A stretch of DNA of 64,000 bases from Kazachstania africana CBS 2517 (GCF_000304475.1 NC_018949.1:372001-436000), one strand, 5' to 3'; positions 9,369 through 19,272 are shown, numbered from the stretch's first letter. The notes: generated by a model from the letters alone, not told the origin. A program made the numbers and translations.

Positions 9369-10109
9369 ATGTCCTTCTATGATGTTGAAGCACAGTCTAG
9401 TGCTAAAAAGAGCCAGTCCCATTTTGCTGGCGACGAAAGAATAGGTAAGTTAATTACTTCATTCACTGATAATTTAAAAACTTTTGAAAGGGAGTTCAAG
9501 AAGTTCAATAAACTACGAACGGTACAGACCAAGACTGCGATCGAAAACGAGCTGATTCCCACGTGTTCGACGTTGCGTGATGAAATATTACAATTGAATA
9601 TTTCCAACGACCACAAATTATACGGTGATTTCACAATACTTAACAATATATTCCTAAATCTAATAAAAAACTATAATTTCATAAAAGAACGTCCCATAGA
9701 AAACGAAAGTAGTTATATAACGATTCAGGTAAACGAGAGCGAGCAGACTCCATTACTTTCTCAACAACAATCACAAGTACAAGAGCAAGAAGAGCCTGTC
9801 CTTCAAGAAGAACTAGACTTCCAAACAATTATTCAACAAGAGAGAAACGAGCAAGCCAAAAACATTCATAGTGCAGTTAATGAGGTTAACGCAATTTTCA
9901 AACAATTGGGGACGTTAGTTACTGAACAAGGTGTACAAATCAATACAATCGACGATAACATCAACCAATTTAGTGACAATGCCATGAATGCAAATAAACA
10001 ACTGAATAAAGCCAACGAACATCAAAAGAGTAAAAACAAATGCGGAACCGTAACATTGATAATCATAGTTATTGTTACACTGGTTGTGCTATTAGCTGTA
10101 TTGAGTTAG
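9369..10109 (+). CDS. VAM3: Vacuolar syntaxin-type t-SNARE Vam3
   Basis: This 246-residue Qa-SNARE of the vacuole acts with Vam7, Vti1 and Nyv1 in homotypic vacuole fusion. An N-terminal helical (Habc-type) region covers about 20-110. A Gln/Glu-rich linker leads into the SNARE motif (about 155-215), which contains the zero-layer Gln in LVTEQGVQINTIDDNI. A C-terminal membrane anchor (about 226-245) ends the protein. The acidic dileucine-type signal of yeast Vam3 may correspond to NESEQTPLL near 122-130. S. cerevisiae Vam3 has 283 residues. PIN2 before it and RGS2 after it match YOR106W. Confidence 0.92.
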   Translation: MSFYDVEAQSSAKKSQSHFAGDERIGKLITSFTDNLKTFEREFKKFNKLRTVQTKTAIENELIPTCSTLRDEILQLNISNDHKLYGDFTILNNIFLNLIKNYNFIKERPIENESSYITIQVNESEQTPLLSQQQSQVQEQEEPVLQEELDFQTIIQQERNEQAKNIHSAVNEVNAIFKQLGTLVTEQGVQINTIDDNINQFSDNAMNANKQLNKANEHQKSKNKCGTVTLIIIVIVTLVVLLAVLS

Positions 10110-10967
10110 ACAGTATGTGCATGCGTATACATTACCAACTATTCGGCAATCGAATCCTTCTAAGTCAATATTGAGTTATTTAAGGTCCTCAATTCAATTG
10201 TTAGCTTATTTTCAATGAGCATTAATTTATGCAAACGGTGAAACTTTATTTTTAACAATTGATATAATGGTTAATCCATATGAGTGTTATCAAAGTCTAG
10301 AACTTGCAAGTTAATTTTTCAATTTCTGGATGTCGGGACCTACTTATGGCATATATTAGATGGTTACGTGTGCGTTTTCTGCCGTCCCAAGGACTTTATT
10401 GATCAAATAAGAAATTACCTGTAGGCATCGTTAACGGATGGAACGTAAACTGTTATGTAGTAAAATATATTAAAAATCAATGCTGTGTATTAGCTGGAGT
10501 TCGAATGTAAGTGTAATTAATAAACCTTTCTGGGACTTTAGGTTTTAGCTGTGTATCCTCTATTGTCTGTAAGCATACATATATGGAACAATAAGCTCCC
10601 TTGATGTTCGTATTGAGAAATAAAGTTCATGTTTCCTAAACAGACCGCCCACACAGAGATGGCCCTCCAGATAATAATTGTTTTTACCGATGGTTATGGT
10701 GCTGCGTTAGGATTATCCAAGAAGTTCCCAGCACCGTCGTATACATTTATATATGAAAAAAAATCTATTGTTAAGACGAGAACTTGTGGAACTAGAGCTG
10801 CATACAAGAAAAAACAAATCCATAGTGGGAAATCCTGAAAAATCTAATTCAAAGCAGTCTCATGTGATATTACGTTATTTTTTTGTTGGTACCACTTTGT
10901 CTGAGTTGCAACCGTGGATTAGGACAGGACGGGAAACCGAAAAGGGATAAGAGAGTTTTCAGTAACT

Positions 10968-10984
10968 GATGAGCTCGATGAGCT
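10968..10984 (+). promoter_or_regulatory. Tandem PAC-type boxes without an adjacent gene
   Basis: GATGAGCT at 10968-10975 is directly followed by CGATGAGCT at 10976-10984. PAC boxes (GCGATGAGMT) drive ribosome-biogenesis and RNA polymerase I/III genes through Dot6/Tod6. The nearest downstream gene, RGS2, starts over 700 bases away and is not a usual PAC target. Confidence 0.5.
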
Positions 10985-11531
10985 TATTCCATCACATGTA
11001 TTAAATTAGGATTTTTATTCCTACGTTGTTAAATAAGAAAAGTAAACGCATATCCTATGCGCCAATCACACCACTACTCGCAAGACTCCATGAAGAACAA
11101 ACAGAGGACCGTTCAAGAGACGAGAACACCAACGGATGAAGGCCCTTCTCAATAAAGTTAATATATTTAGGTGGTAACAAGGTACAAAGAGCGGATCCTG
11201 CATATAATGGAAACTTCGGCTTGCTTTGACTTCCTCCCCTTCTCCCAACCCTATTCTTCCCTAGGCCAAGCTCTCTGCTGCTATTCATTCGTGTTACTGA
11301 CTCCTCGACACAATATAGCCAGAGCTTACACATCATACGCCAATAAAGGATTTTCAATCGATGCATAATGCTCGTTTCTTTTTTTTGTTCTGGCGTGCGA
11401 AGGCTTCTGTGTCGAAGACGCAAAAAAAAAAAAATTGCGCTTCGAATTCTTGAGCCTGTGTTTTATCTATCTCGAGGTTATTACTGTGGTGTAGTTGAAG
11501 ATATGTATATTTACGTATACATACATGAAAA

Positions 11532-11552
11532 TATATATATATATATATATAT
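11532..11552. repeat. (AT)n microsatellite upstream of RGS2
   Basis: About ten AT dinucleotides lie about 160 bases before the RGS2 start codon. They could supply TATA function or be neutral. Confidence 0.65.
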
Positions 11553-11712
11553 AGCGATGCGTCGATGAGCCTTTGATGTACAGAGAAGAGAAATTAATTG
11601 ACAGATTAAAGAAGCGAAAATAGAAAGATTTTAACAAATTTTTGTGCTATATGGTGATTTTATAAAAAAGCAAGACAGTAAGGACAATCAATATACAAGA
11701 TTTTATTAACTA

Positions 11713-12309
11713 ATGGAGAGCAAACTGCCTACTTTGTACGATATTCTAGCGGAGCTAGATGAAAATTTCGATTATACAAAAGATTGCTTACCAGAAGAAA
11801 AGTGTGTGAGTGATGAACAAATGGTACTAGATAAATTTCATAAATTTACTAGAAATTCACATTGTGAGGAAAATTTAGAATTTTTCAATAAGAGTAAGAA
11901 ATTCTTATTGGATGATACATACAAAGAGTTTGAACTTGATGATTGGAATCGTGAAATTTATAAGAAATTTATAAAGATTAATTCGCCCATGGAATGTAAT
12001 TTCCCACAAAATATTAGGGAGATTTTTGATGTGTGTCATGAAGCAGGCGAGATCCCTAGCCAAAAGGACATCGCTAATGCTATACAACACATCCTGGGTC
12101 TACTATTTGACATATATACACGATTCAGCAATCAGTACCATTACCAATATATTCCAGCATCAGAACCCTTCACCGAAAAAGTCAGAGAAACGCAAGAATC
12201 CTCGAGTTCAACTAGAATCTCAACATTACGTGCAGATTCTAACGATAACATATACCGTTCCTCAGTGTTCCACAGAAGTAGGAGGTTTTTCAACAAGTTC
12301 AAAAGATAA
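11713..12309 (+). CDS. RGS2: RGS-domain protein Rgs2
   Basis: This 198-residue protein is a likely GTPase-activating protein for the glucose-sensing G-alpha Gpa2, dampening the cAMP pathway. The RGS fold is suggested by FHKFTRNSHCEENLEFFNKSKKFL (about 42-65), the typical first helices of the domain (ENLxF). Helical segments continue to about residue 145 (QHILGLLFDIYTRF). A Ser/Arg-rich tail follows, ending in SRRFFNKFKR. S. cerevisiae Rgs2 has about 309 residues, so this version is about a third shorter, mainly after the domain. Position between VAM3 and LEU9 fits YOR107W. RAS, nearby, acts in the same cAMP pathway, but I see no sign that the linkage matters. Confidence 0.8.
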   Translation: MESKLPTLYDILAELDENFDYTKDCLPEEKCVSDEQMVLDKFHKFTRNSHCEENLEFFNKSKKFLLDDTYKEFELDDWNREIYKKFIKINSPMECNFPQNIREIFDVCHEAGEIPSQKDIANAIQHILGLLFDIYTRFSNQYHYQYIPASEPFTEKVRETQESSSSTRISTLRADSNDNIYRSSVFHRSRRFFNKFKR

Positions 12310-13005
12310 TCGCACAAATGGACTTCCACACCTCAAATTAAGCATATTACACATTTTTTCTTCGCATTTTTTCTTAGCATCCAGCATTTCAACCCATATA
12401 AGAATAAAATATATACATAACCTTTTTTTTCATATTTAGCAATAAAAAAAGAACATCATCACCATCACCATCAACAGCTACCATTTACTGGCGCTTTGAT
12501 TGCTTTGTGTCGTTTTCACTTCTTGAGTCACAATTCTACGCTTTTAAGCTGGCATAGCGGAATCGGCTGAACACGATCTCAATATCGGGATGCGCCGCTA
12601 ACGGTGGCTGCAACTACGAAAATTGACAAATCCATCAGTATTCAACTGAGATCCTTGTGAAATAGTGTGAAACACGCTGGTAGGGTTGTGTGAGTAATCG
12701 TATCCTACTCACACTCTGTGGGAAGAAAAGGTATTGCACGATGTACCTATTACTCATTCTTGCAAGAAGCAGCGTTTCACTTGAACTTTTTTTCCCTCGA
12801 GCAGATCATGCTGACTTTATGACATATATAAGTGAAAGAGTATTTCTCACTCTGTGAACAACTAACTCATCATACCTTGCTTTGGCCTATTTCTTTTCTC
12901 CTAAAGTAGTATCCTTTTAACGATTCTTCTTGTAGCAAAAGCAACCAAAAACACGGGCTTTTATATACACATTCCATACATTTTTAACCAATCATACAAA
13001 CCTCG
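12310..13005. promoter_or_regulatory. RGS2-LEU4/9 intergenic region with a Gcn4 site, inverted repeat and TATA box
   Basis: The region holds a perfect Gcn4 site TGAGTCA at 12524-12530, a 9-base inverted repeat at 12688-12714 (GTGTGAGTA / TACTCACAC with a 9-base spacer), and a TATA element TATATAAG at 12835-12842, 171 bases before the start codon. This fits general amino-acid control of leucine synthesis. I did not find a Leu3 site (CCGGNNCCGG). The 5' part should hold the RGS2 3' UTR. No gene is visible. Confidence 0.65.
12524..12530 (+). promoter_or_regulatory. Gcn4 binding site TGAGTCA
   Basis: Exact match to the Gcn4/AP-1 heptamer, 476 bases before the isopropylmalate synthase start codon. 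LEU4 is a known Gcn4 target in S. cerevisiae, so the match makes biological sense, although one heptamer can occur by chance. Confidence 0.6.
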
Positions 13006-14850
13006 ATGGTAAAACCTGCAGTTATAAATCTAGCTGAGTATGCTAGTCGGGCGCAAAAGACTATCAAACCTGTAACTTTAACTTACAGAAATATGCTAAA
13101 AGATCCTTCTACTAAATATAAACCATTCAAAGCTCCCATCCTTAAAAATAGGAAATGGCCAGATAATAGAATAACTAAGGCTCCACGCTGGCTTTCTACC
13201 GATCTTAGGGATGGTAACCAATCTCTACCTGATCCAATGTCTGTAGAACAGAAGAAGGAATATTTCCATAAATTAGTAGAAATGGGATTTAAAGAAATTG
13301 AAGTTGCTTTCCCATCTGCATCACAAACTGATTTCGATTTTACAAGATACGCTGTTGAAAATGCTCCTGATGATGTCACTATACAAGCATTAGTCCAATC
13401 TCGTGAACATCTTGTCAAGAGAACCATTGAAGCTTTAACTGGTGCAAAGAGGGCCACTGTACATACATATTTGGCTACCAGTGATATGTTCCGAGAAATT
13501 GTCTTCAATATGTCTCAAGAGGAAGCAATTGCTAAAGCTGTTGAAACTACTAAATTAGTTAGAAAGTTGACGAAAGATGATCCAACTCAACAAGCTACCC
13601 ATTGGACGTACGAATTTTCTCCAGAATGTTTTACTGATACTTCACCAGAGTTTGCAGTCCAGATCTGTGAAGCAGTTAAGGCCGTTTGGGAACCAACGGA
13701 AGATAATCCAATCATTTTCAATCTACCAGCTACTGTTGAAATAGCTACTCCAAATATTTACGCTGATCAAATCGAATATTTCGCTACTCACATCTCTGAA
13801 CGTAATAAAGTTTGCATTTCAACTCATTGCCACAATGATCGTGGATGTGGTGTTGCTGCTACCGAACTTGCTTTATTAGCAGGTGCTGATCGTGTCGAAG
13901 GTTGTCTTTTTGGTAATGGTGAACGTACAGGTAACGTTGACTTAGTTACTGTAGCATTAAACATGTACGTTCAAGGTGTCTCTCCAAATTTGGATCTTTC
14001 CGATATTACATCAGTTGTTGAAGTTGTGGAACGTTGCAACAAGATTCCTATTTCAGAAAGAGCTCCATATGGTGGTGATCTAGTTGTTTGTGCATTCTCA
14101 GGATCTCATCAAGATGCTATTAAGAAAGGTTTCGCTCTACAAGAAAAGAAGAAGAAACAAGGTGAACATCTATGGAGAATTCCATATCTTCCATTGGATC
14201 CAAAGGATATTGGTCGTGATTATGAAGCTGTTATTAGAGTCAACTCACAATCTGGTAAGGGTGGTGCCGCTTGGGTTATCTTGAGATCTCTAGGTCTAGA
14301 TCTTCCAAGAAGCATGCAGATCGAGTTCTCCACCTGCGTCCAAAATAGTGCTGACGCTCTAGGAAGAGAATTGAAGGCCGACGAAATCACTAATTTGTTG
14401 AAGGATACTTACAACTACAATAATGAACGCCATAGATACTTAACTTTAGTGGATTATAATGTCGAAAAAGTTGATGGTGACCGTAGAGTTTTAACTGGTC
14501 AAGTTGAATTCAACAACACTATTGTCAACATTCAGGGTTCTGGTAATGGTCCTATTTCCTCTTTGGTCGACGCTCTATCCAACTTGTTAGACGTCAATTT
14601 GAATGTTGAAAACTATACTGAACACGCTGTCGGTTCCGGTTCCAACACTAAGGCCGCTTCTTACGTTCAACTACGTTACAGACGTGACTCCGACAATGAA
14701 CAAGCTGCCCAATGGGGTATTGGTCTTTCTGAGGATGTTGGTGATTCTTCGGTACAAGCCATTTTCTCTACCGTGAACAATATTATCCATAAAAACGAAA
14801 TCGCTCTACCAGATGCCAACTCTAAAAAGAACGAAGCCTCCTCCGCTTAA
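13006..14850 (+). CDS. LEU4: 2-isopropylmalate synthase (Leu4/Leu9)
   Basis: The 614-residue enzyme joins acetyl-CoA and 2-ketoisovalerate, the first committed step of leucine synthesis, mostly in mitochondria. The N-terminal 30 residues are basic and hydroxylated and can serve as the mitochondrial signal. The HMGL-like TIM barrel has the divalent-metal motif LRDGNQ (67-72), STHCHNDRGCG (about 271) and GNGERTGN (about 306-313). The C-terminal leucine-feedback (LeuA dimer) domain is complete, with GNGPISSLVDALSNLL. Length matches S. cerevisiae Leu4 (619) and Leu9 (604), which are ohnologs. The upstream gene is RGS2 (LEU9 side), while YAF9 beyond the next gene is from the LEU4 side, so the symbol is uncertain. 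Downstream, CATGTAAATT is a one-mismatch Puf3 site. Confidence 0.94.
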   Translation: MVKPAVINLAEYASRAQKTIKPVTLTYRNMLKDPSTKYKPFKAPILKNRKWPDNRITKAPRWLSTDLRDGNQSLPDPMSVEQKKEYFHKLVEMGFKEIEVAFPSASQTDFDFTRYAVENAPDDVTIQALVQSREHLVKRTIEALTGAKRATVHTYLATSDMFREIVFNMSQEEAIAKAVETTKLVRKLTKDDPTQQATHWTYEFSPECFTDTSPEFAVQICEAVKAVWEPTEDNPIIFNLPATVEIATPNIYADQIEYFATHISERNKVCISTHCHNDRGCGVAATELALLAGADRVEGCLFGNGERTGNVDLVTVALNMYVQGVSPNLDLSDITSVVEVVERCNKIPISERAPYGGDLVVCAFSGSHQDAIKKGFALQEKKKKQGEHLWRIPYLPLDPKDIGRDYEAVIRVNSQSGKGGAAWVILRSLGLDLPRSMQIEFSTCVQNSADALGRELKADEITNLLKDTYNYNNERHRYLTLVDYNVEKVDGDRRVLTGQVEFNNTIVNIQGSGNGPISSLVDALSNLLDVNLNVENYTEHAVGSGSNTKAASYVQLRYRRDSDNEQAAQWGIGLSEDVGDSSVQAIFSTVNNIIHKNEIALPDANSKKNEASSA

Positions 14851-15191
14851 TTGCTCCATAACATGTAAATTATATCTGCAATAAATACACCGTATATACA
14901 CAAGCACCCTATTTATTTGACATTATTGAAGCTTCTACACAATTTACTATTTCATTTTTACTCATATAGTGGCTATACATACTGAGCCGGAAAGGGGCCA
15001 ATATAGCAAACTCAGAAAAAAATAACAACTGGTTTGTAGATCAAATGCAGTTTCTAAGATAAATCAGAGTAGTTATTTCCTCAGCCGATTAAGATACCGT
15101 GCTAGCACAAGGGAACTGTGTATCGAGCTTATAAGTGAAATATTCTTTTTGGTTCTATCTACATTTTTATTAAAGAAGGTTTACAGTAAAG
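14851..15191. other. LEU4/9-INP52/53 intergenic region
   Basis: This 341-base stretch carries the 3' UTR of the synthase gene (near-Puf3 element CATGTAAATT about 10 bases after the stop) and the promoter of the following gene. No RNA gene or repeat is visible. Confidence 0.4.
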
Positions 15192-18100
15192 ATGAATATT
15201 TTGGTTTCACAAGAACCCGAAAGAAGAATAGCCATAGTTTCCAAGAACTATGCATTGATACTGAAAAATGTCTTTGATACACAGCATGAGAAGAATAAAA
15301 AACCTTTATGTGCAATTGAGTTGATTTCTAAGAATGATTTGCAGAAACAAAATTTCAAGAAGTTAACTGATTCTGAGATTCATGGATTCATTGGTTTGAT
15401 AGAGATGGACGACTTGATCTTCGTGGCCGCAATAACAGGAAAATCTAAAGTTGCAGCTCCTACCCCAGGTGAAACTGTCAATAAGATTTTCGCCGTAGAT
15501 TTCTTTTGTCTGAACGATCCAACTTGGGATTTCTATGAAATTGATTCTTCAGGTTATCCAATACTTCCAGAATCTGACTTGAATGGAAGTGGTACGGAAT
15601 TCCCAAATACAATGCCCAGACAACCATGTTTTGAAATTAGAAAATTACTATCAAATGGATCATTCTATTACAGTACTGATTTTGATTTGACATCAACTCT
15701 ACAAGACCGTGGTTTCGGTTCACGTTCTTTAAGTGCTGACAATTTTGAACAAGAGTACATGTGGAACTATTTCTTAATGCAAGAAATTGTTACTTACAGA
15801 GATAGACTGGATACACATGCAAAACAGATTTTAGATGATGAAGGTTTTTTGACGACAGTTATCCGTGGCTTTGCTGAGACTTTCATCACATATGTAAGAA
15901 AAACGAAAGTTGCATTGACTATTATCTCTAAGCAAAGTTGGAAAAGAGCCGGTACGAGATTCAATGCCAGAGGTGTTGATGACGAATCTAATGTTGCCAA
16001 TTTCGTTGAAACTGAATTTATCATGTACTCTACTCAATATTGTTATGCATTTGCTGAAATAAGAGGAAGTATTCCAGTTTTTTGGGAGCAAGATACATCT
16101 TTGATTAACCCTAAGGTACAAATTACCAGGTCACTCGAAGCAACACAACCTGTTTTTGACAAGCATTTTATCAAATCGATTCAGAAGTATGGACCTATAC
16201 ATGTTGTCAATCTACTATCTACGAAGACGTCAGAATTACCACTATCCAGACGATACAAGGAACATTTGACTAAGTCTCGAAAATTAAAAATCGGCAAAGA
16301 CGTATTTTATACTGCATTTGATTTCCACAAGGAAACTGCACAGGAAGGGTTTTCAGGTGCCAACAAACTTATACCCGGAATCATGGATTCTTTGCTGACT
16401 TCAGGTTATTTTTCTTATAATGTCAAAGAAAATAGAGTGATCTCCGAGCAATTAGGTGTCTTTAGAACCAATTGTTTAGATTGTTTGGACAGAACTAATC
16501 TTGTCCAACAAGTTATTTCGTTAGCTGCGTTCAAAATTTTTTTACAGGATTTCAACTTGATAACTTCTAATACGTACATTGAAGAAGATGATTTCGTCCT
16601 CAAACATAATAACTTGTGGGCTGATCATGGTGACCAAATTTCACAAATTTATACAGGGACAAATGCATTAAAATCCTCTTTTTCAAGAAAAGGGAAAATG
16701 TCATTGGCTGGTGCCCTTTCTGATGCTACCAAATCCGTCAGCAGAATGTACATCAATAATTTCATGGATAAAGGAAAGCAACAGAATATTGATGCTTTAC
16801 TAGGACGTCTACCTCATCAGCAAGCCGTGCAATTATTTGACCCAATCAACGAATATGTATCATCACAATTAGAAAAAATGTCTGATCAATACACGTCATC
16901 CTCCACCATTAACCTCTTGATAGGGACCTATAATGTAAATGGTGTGACCAAGAAAATCGATTTATCCAAATGGCTGTTTCCAATCGGAGATAAATTCAAA
17001 CCAGATGTTGTTGTTTTAGGTCTACAAGAAGTCATTGAACTTACTGCAGGATCTATTTTGAATGCTGATTACAGCAAGGGATCTGCATGGGAAAACATGG
17101 TCAATGAATGCTTAAATCAGTATGAATCCAAATATCTACTATTAAGAGTAGAACAAATGTCTTCACTTTTAATTCTTTTCTTTGTGAAGGCTGATAAAGC
17201 TAAATCCGTGAAGTGTGTTGAAGGTGCTAGCAAGAAAACAGGTTTCGGTGGGATGGCAGGCAATAAAGGTGCTGTTGCGATAAGATTTGATTTTGAAGAA
17301 ACTTCTTTTTGTTTTGTAAATACCCATCTATCGGCTGGTGCTACTAATATCGATGATCGTCGTAATGATTACGAGAGTATTGTGAAAGGTATAAATTTTA
17401 CAAGATCTAAGAATATATCACATCATGATTCTACATTCTGGTTAGGCGACACAAACTATAGAATTGCCCTATCAAACGAAGAGGTTCGGAGAGAATTAGC
17501 CATGAAACATGAAGGTTACATTGATAGGCTAATGCGCCATGATCAATTAACTCAAGAAATTGACAATGGCTTTGTTTTCCGTGGATTCAAGGAACCTGCA
17601 ATTAAATTTCGTCCAACTTATAAATATGATAGTGGGACAGACAACTATGATACTTCAGAAAAAGCGAGAACACCATCCTGGACAGATAGAATCATTTATA
17701 AAGGTGATTATCTTCAGCCCCTTGTGTATTCTGACGCTCCGTTATTGATGAGTGATCATAGACCAGTTTACAGTGCATATAGATCACGAGTTGTTTCAGT
17801 TAATGAGGATGAAAAGATCAAACTGACCAAGCAATTATATGCTGAATATAAGGCAAGTCACCCTGAAGAGACAAGAACATTAAGCTCTCAGTTAATTAAT
17901 CTTGGTTTAGAAGATGATAGGTCCCTTGAAATCACGACGACAAGAGATATGGATGAGTTTAGTCTTTTAGACATGAACAATAACAGTGGGATATCAACGG
18001 CTGGTTCATCCTCATCGAATCTTTCATCAACTACGCCACCATATCCTGGCACTAATTCTCTGTCAGCTTCATTCTTAAATCCTAAGAAAGTGAGCACTCA

Positions 18101-18512
18101 AACCGAGGCTAGGGCCAAACCATTGTTGCGTCCACCTCCTCCCCCAGCTTTCGATAGTAATGAGTTTGAATCTTCAAATTCAAATAAAGATCAGAAAAGT
18201 GTGGAAATGGAAACTATTAGTAAACCTTCCCCACCTGCTGTTGAAATGAAGCCTGTCATAAACGGTAATGTAAAATCAAAATCTTCTGGGACCCCACCAC
18301 CACCAGGATTCACTGAAGTCATATTAACCCCCAAAAACAGCAATGCAGCAATGTCAACACCGCCAATTTCCAATGCTGGATCTGCTACGTTTAGTAACAC
18401 AGATATCCCTTCAAAATCCTCAGAGAGCCCCAAATCATATGAAGCTGCAAAGAAATCGTCACACATTGGAAATAAAACTTTGAGTTCCTGGGAACCTTTG
18501 ACTCCAAAATAG
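15192..18512 (+). CDS. INP53: Synaptojanin-type polyphosphoinositide phosphatase (Inp52/Inp53)
   Basis: The 1106-residue protein has two phosphatase domains. The N-terminal Sac1 domain (about 1-540) has an intact CX5R(T/S) motif CLDCLDRTN (about 427-435), unlike Inp51, whose Sac1 domain is inactive. The inositol 5-phosphatase domain (about 575-865) has LLIGTYNVNG, GLQEVIEL, GNKGAVAIR, NTHLSAG, WLGDTNYRI (about 750), TPSWTDRI and SDHRPVYS. A disordered tail of about 230 residues is Ser/Pro-rich with polyproline runs (RPPPPPAF, GTPPPPGF) suited to SH3 partners such as the actin-patch proteins. It acts in PI(4,5)P2 turnover, endocytosis and TGN sorting. INP52 and INP53 are ohnologs; the next gene, YAF9, adjoins INP52 in S. 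cerevisiae while TFC7 adjoins INP53, so the symbol is tentative. Confidence 0.93.
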   Translation: MNILVSQEPERRIAIVSKNYALILKNVFDTQHEKNKKPLCAIELISKNDLQKQNFKKLTDSEIHGFIGLIEMDDLIFVAAITGKSKVAAPTPGETVNKIFAVDFFCLNDPTWDFYEIDSSGYPILPESDLNGSGTEFPNTMPRQPCFEIRKLLSNGSFYYSTDFDLTSTLQDRGFGSRSLSADNFEQEYMWNYFLMQEIVTYRDRLDTHAKQILDDEGFLTTVIRGFAETFITYVRKTKVALTIISKQSWKRAGTRFNARGVDDESNVANFVETEFIMYSTQYCYAFAEIRGSIPVFWEQDTSLINPKVQITRSLEATQPVFDKHFIKSIQKYGPIHVVNLLSTKTSELPLSRRYKEHLTKSRKLKIGKDVFYTAFDFHKETAQEGFSGANKLIPGIMDSLLTSGYFSYNVKENRVISEQLGVFRTNCLDCLDRTNLVQQVISLAAFKIFLQDFNLITSNTYIEEDDFVLKHNNLWADHGDQISQIYTGTNALKSSFSRKGKMSLAGALSDATKSVSRMYINNFMDKGKQQNIDALLGRLPHQQAVQLFDPINEYVSSQLEKMSDQYTSSSTINLLIGTYNVNGVTKKIDLSKWLFPIGDKFKPDVVVLGLQEVIELTAGSILNADYSKGSAWENMVNECLNQYESKYLLLRVEQMSSLLILFFVKADKAKSVKCVEGASKKTGFGGMAGNKGAVAIRFDFEETSFCFVNTHLSAGATNIDDRRNDYESIVKGINFTRSKNISHHDSTFWLGDTNYRIALSNEEVRRELAMKHEGYIDRLMRHDQLTQEIDNGFVFRGFKEPAIKFRPTYKYDSGTDNYDTSEKARTPSWTDRIIYKGDYLQPLVYSDAPLLMSDHRPVYSAYRSRVVSVNEDEKIKLTKQLYAEYKASHPEETRTLSSQLINLGLEDDRSLEITTTRDMDEFSLLDMNNNSGISTAGSSSSNLSSTTPPYPGTNSLSASFLNPKKVSTQTEARAKPLLRPPPPPAFDSNEFESSNSNKDQKSVEMETISKPSPPAVEMKPVINGNVKSKSSGTPPPPGFTEVILTPKNSNAAMSTPPISNAGSATFSNTDIPSKSSESPKSYEAAKKSSHIGNKTLSSWEPLTPK

Positions 18513-18642
18513 TTTTAAATTGAAACTCAGAGATATATATAACCGCACATATTTTCTATTGCCTTTTATAGATATGGAAAATCATAATAAATCATTTTAT
18601 TTTTATATACAGATACAAATATTATCATTACTTGAAGTCCTT

Positions 18643-19272
18643 TCATTTTTCTTGTTTCTGAGTGATTTTTTCATTAAAGGATTTTTTCAATTCATCTATC
18701 TGCTTATCAACTTCTAGAATTCCAGCATTAATTCTATCAAGCTCCTCTCGTTCTAGTTGTTGCGAGAATATTACTTTATCACTTTTATTTGATGGCAATA
18801 GATTACCAGGTTTTGTCATTAAAATCTTGAAAAAACTTTCATTGGGTTCATTAAAAACAACTTCATCAAAAAAGATAGAACTAATCTCATCATCTTTGGA
18901 TTGACCAGCCTCATAGGGATGCAGCCTCAATCTGTGGTAGAAATTCAAATTTTTTTCATTGGCCTCATCATGGAAATAAATCTTGACATTAATATCAAAT
19001 TCACCCCATCCAGTCTCAGTAAGCTCAAATGGCGGAGCCTCTATTATTCTCGTTGGGTTGTTATATGTATCATGAAGTTTGAAGACGACTTTTTTGACGT
19101 AATATGATATATCTTCATTATTAGGCCCTCTAACAAAGATCGTCCAAAGATGTGTGTGTTCAGCGGGAGCATTTGGAGGCTTAATTTCCCCCATTTTTTT
19201 GGCAGTGTTCCCATATATAATGGGTCTTGACACAGACAACGTCTTAATTCTCTTACTTATCCCAGGCGGCAT
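18643..19272 (-). CDS. YAF9: YEATS-domain histone reader Yaf9
   Basis: This 209-residue protein is a subunit shared by the NuA4 acetyltransferase and SWR1 (H2A.Z exchange) complexes, and reads acylated lysine. The YEATS domain (about 8-125) contains HTHLWTIFVRG, VVFKLHDTYNNPTR, the aromatic-cage stretch TETGWGEFDI, and YFHDEANEKNLNFYHRLRLHPY. A C-terminal coiled coil (about 168-205, LEREELDRINAGILEVDKQI) fits the Swc4-binding region. S. cerevisiae Yaf9 has 226 residues. There it is YNL107W, next to INP52 on chromosome XIV; here it sits between the synaptojanin and TFC7. Another NuA4 subunit gene, EAF7, lies far away at 61-62 kb. Confidence 0.94.
   Translation of the reverse strand: MPPGISKRIKTLSVSRPIIYGNTAKKMGEIKPPNAPAEHTHLWTIFVRGPNNEDISYYVKKVVFKLHDTYNNPTRIIEAPPFELTETGWGEFDINVKIYFHDEANEKNLNFYHRLRLHPYEAGQSKDDEISSIFFDEVVFNEPNESFFKILMTKPGNLLPSNKSDKVIFSQQLEREELDRINAGILEVDKQIDELKKSFNEKITQKQEK

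Larger units (their letters stand above)
10110..11712. other. 1.6 kb gene-free region between VAM3 and RGS2
   Basis: I see no convincing gene on either strand. The short frames here (up to 122 codons) have random-looking composition and no recognised motif. Visible items: two adjoining GATGAGCT (PAC-type) boxes at 10968-10984; the short inverted repeat GCATATCCTATGC at 11048-11060; an A-run near 11422-11434; and an AT dinucleotide run at about 11532-11552, about 160 bases before RGS2. The B-box-like GAGTTCGAATG near 10498 is not inside a tRNA fold. It may hold a decayed duplicate, an unstructured ncRNA, or an extended RGS2 promoter. Confidence 0.5.

Noticed and set aside
10490..10515. Possible tRNA B box (GAGTTCGAATG)
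   Set aside because: No A box, acceptor stem or cloverleaf can be formed around it.
11055..11423. 122-codon minus-strand frame in the VAM3-RGS2 interval
   Set aside because: No recognisable domain, unusual Ser/Arg/Leu composition and codon use unlike the neighbouring genes.
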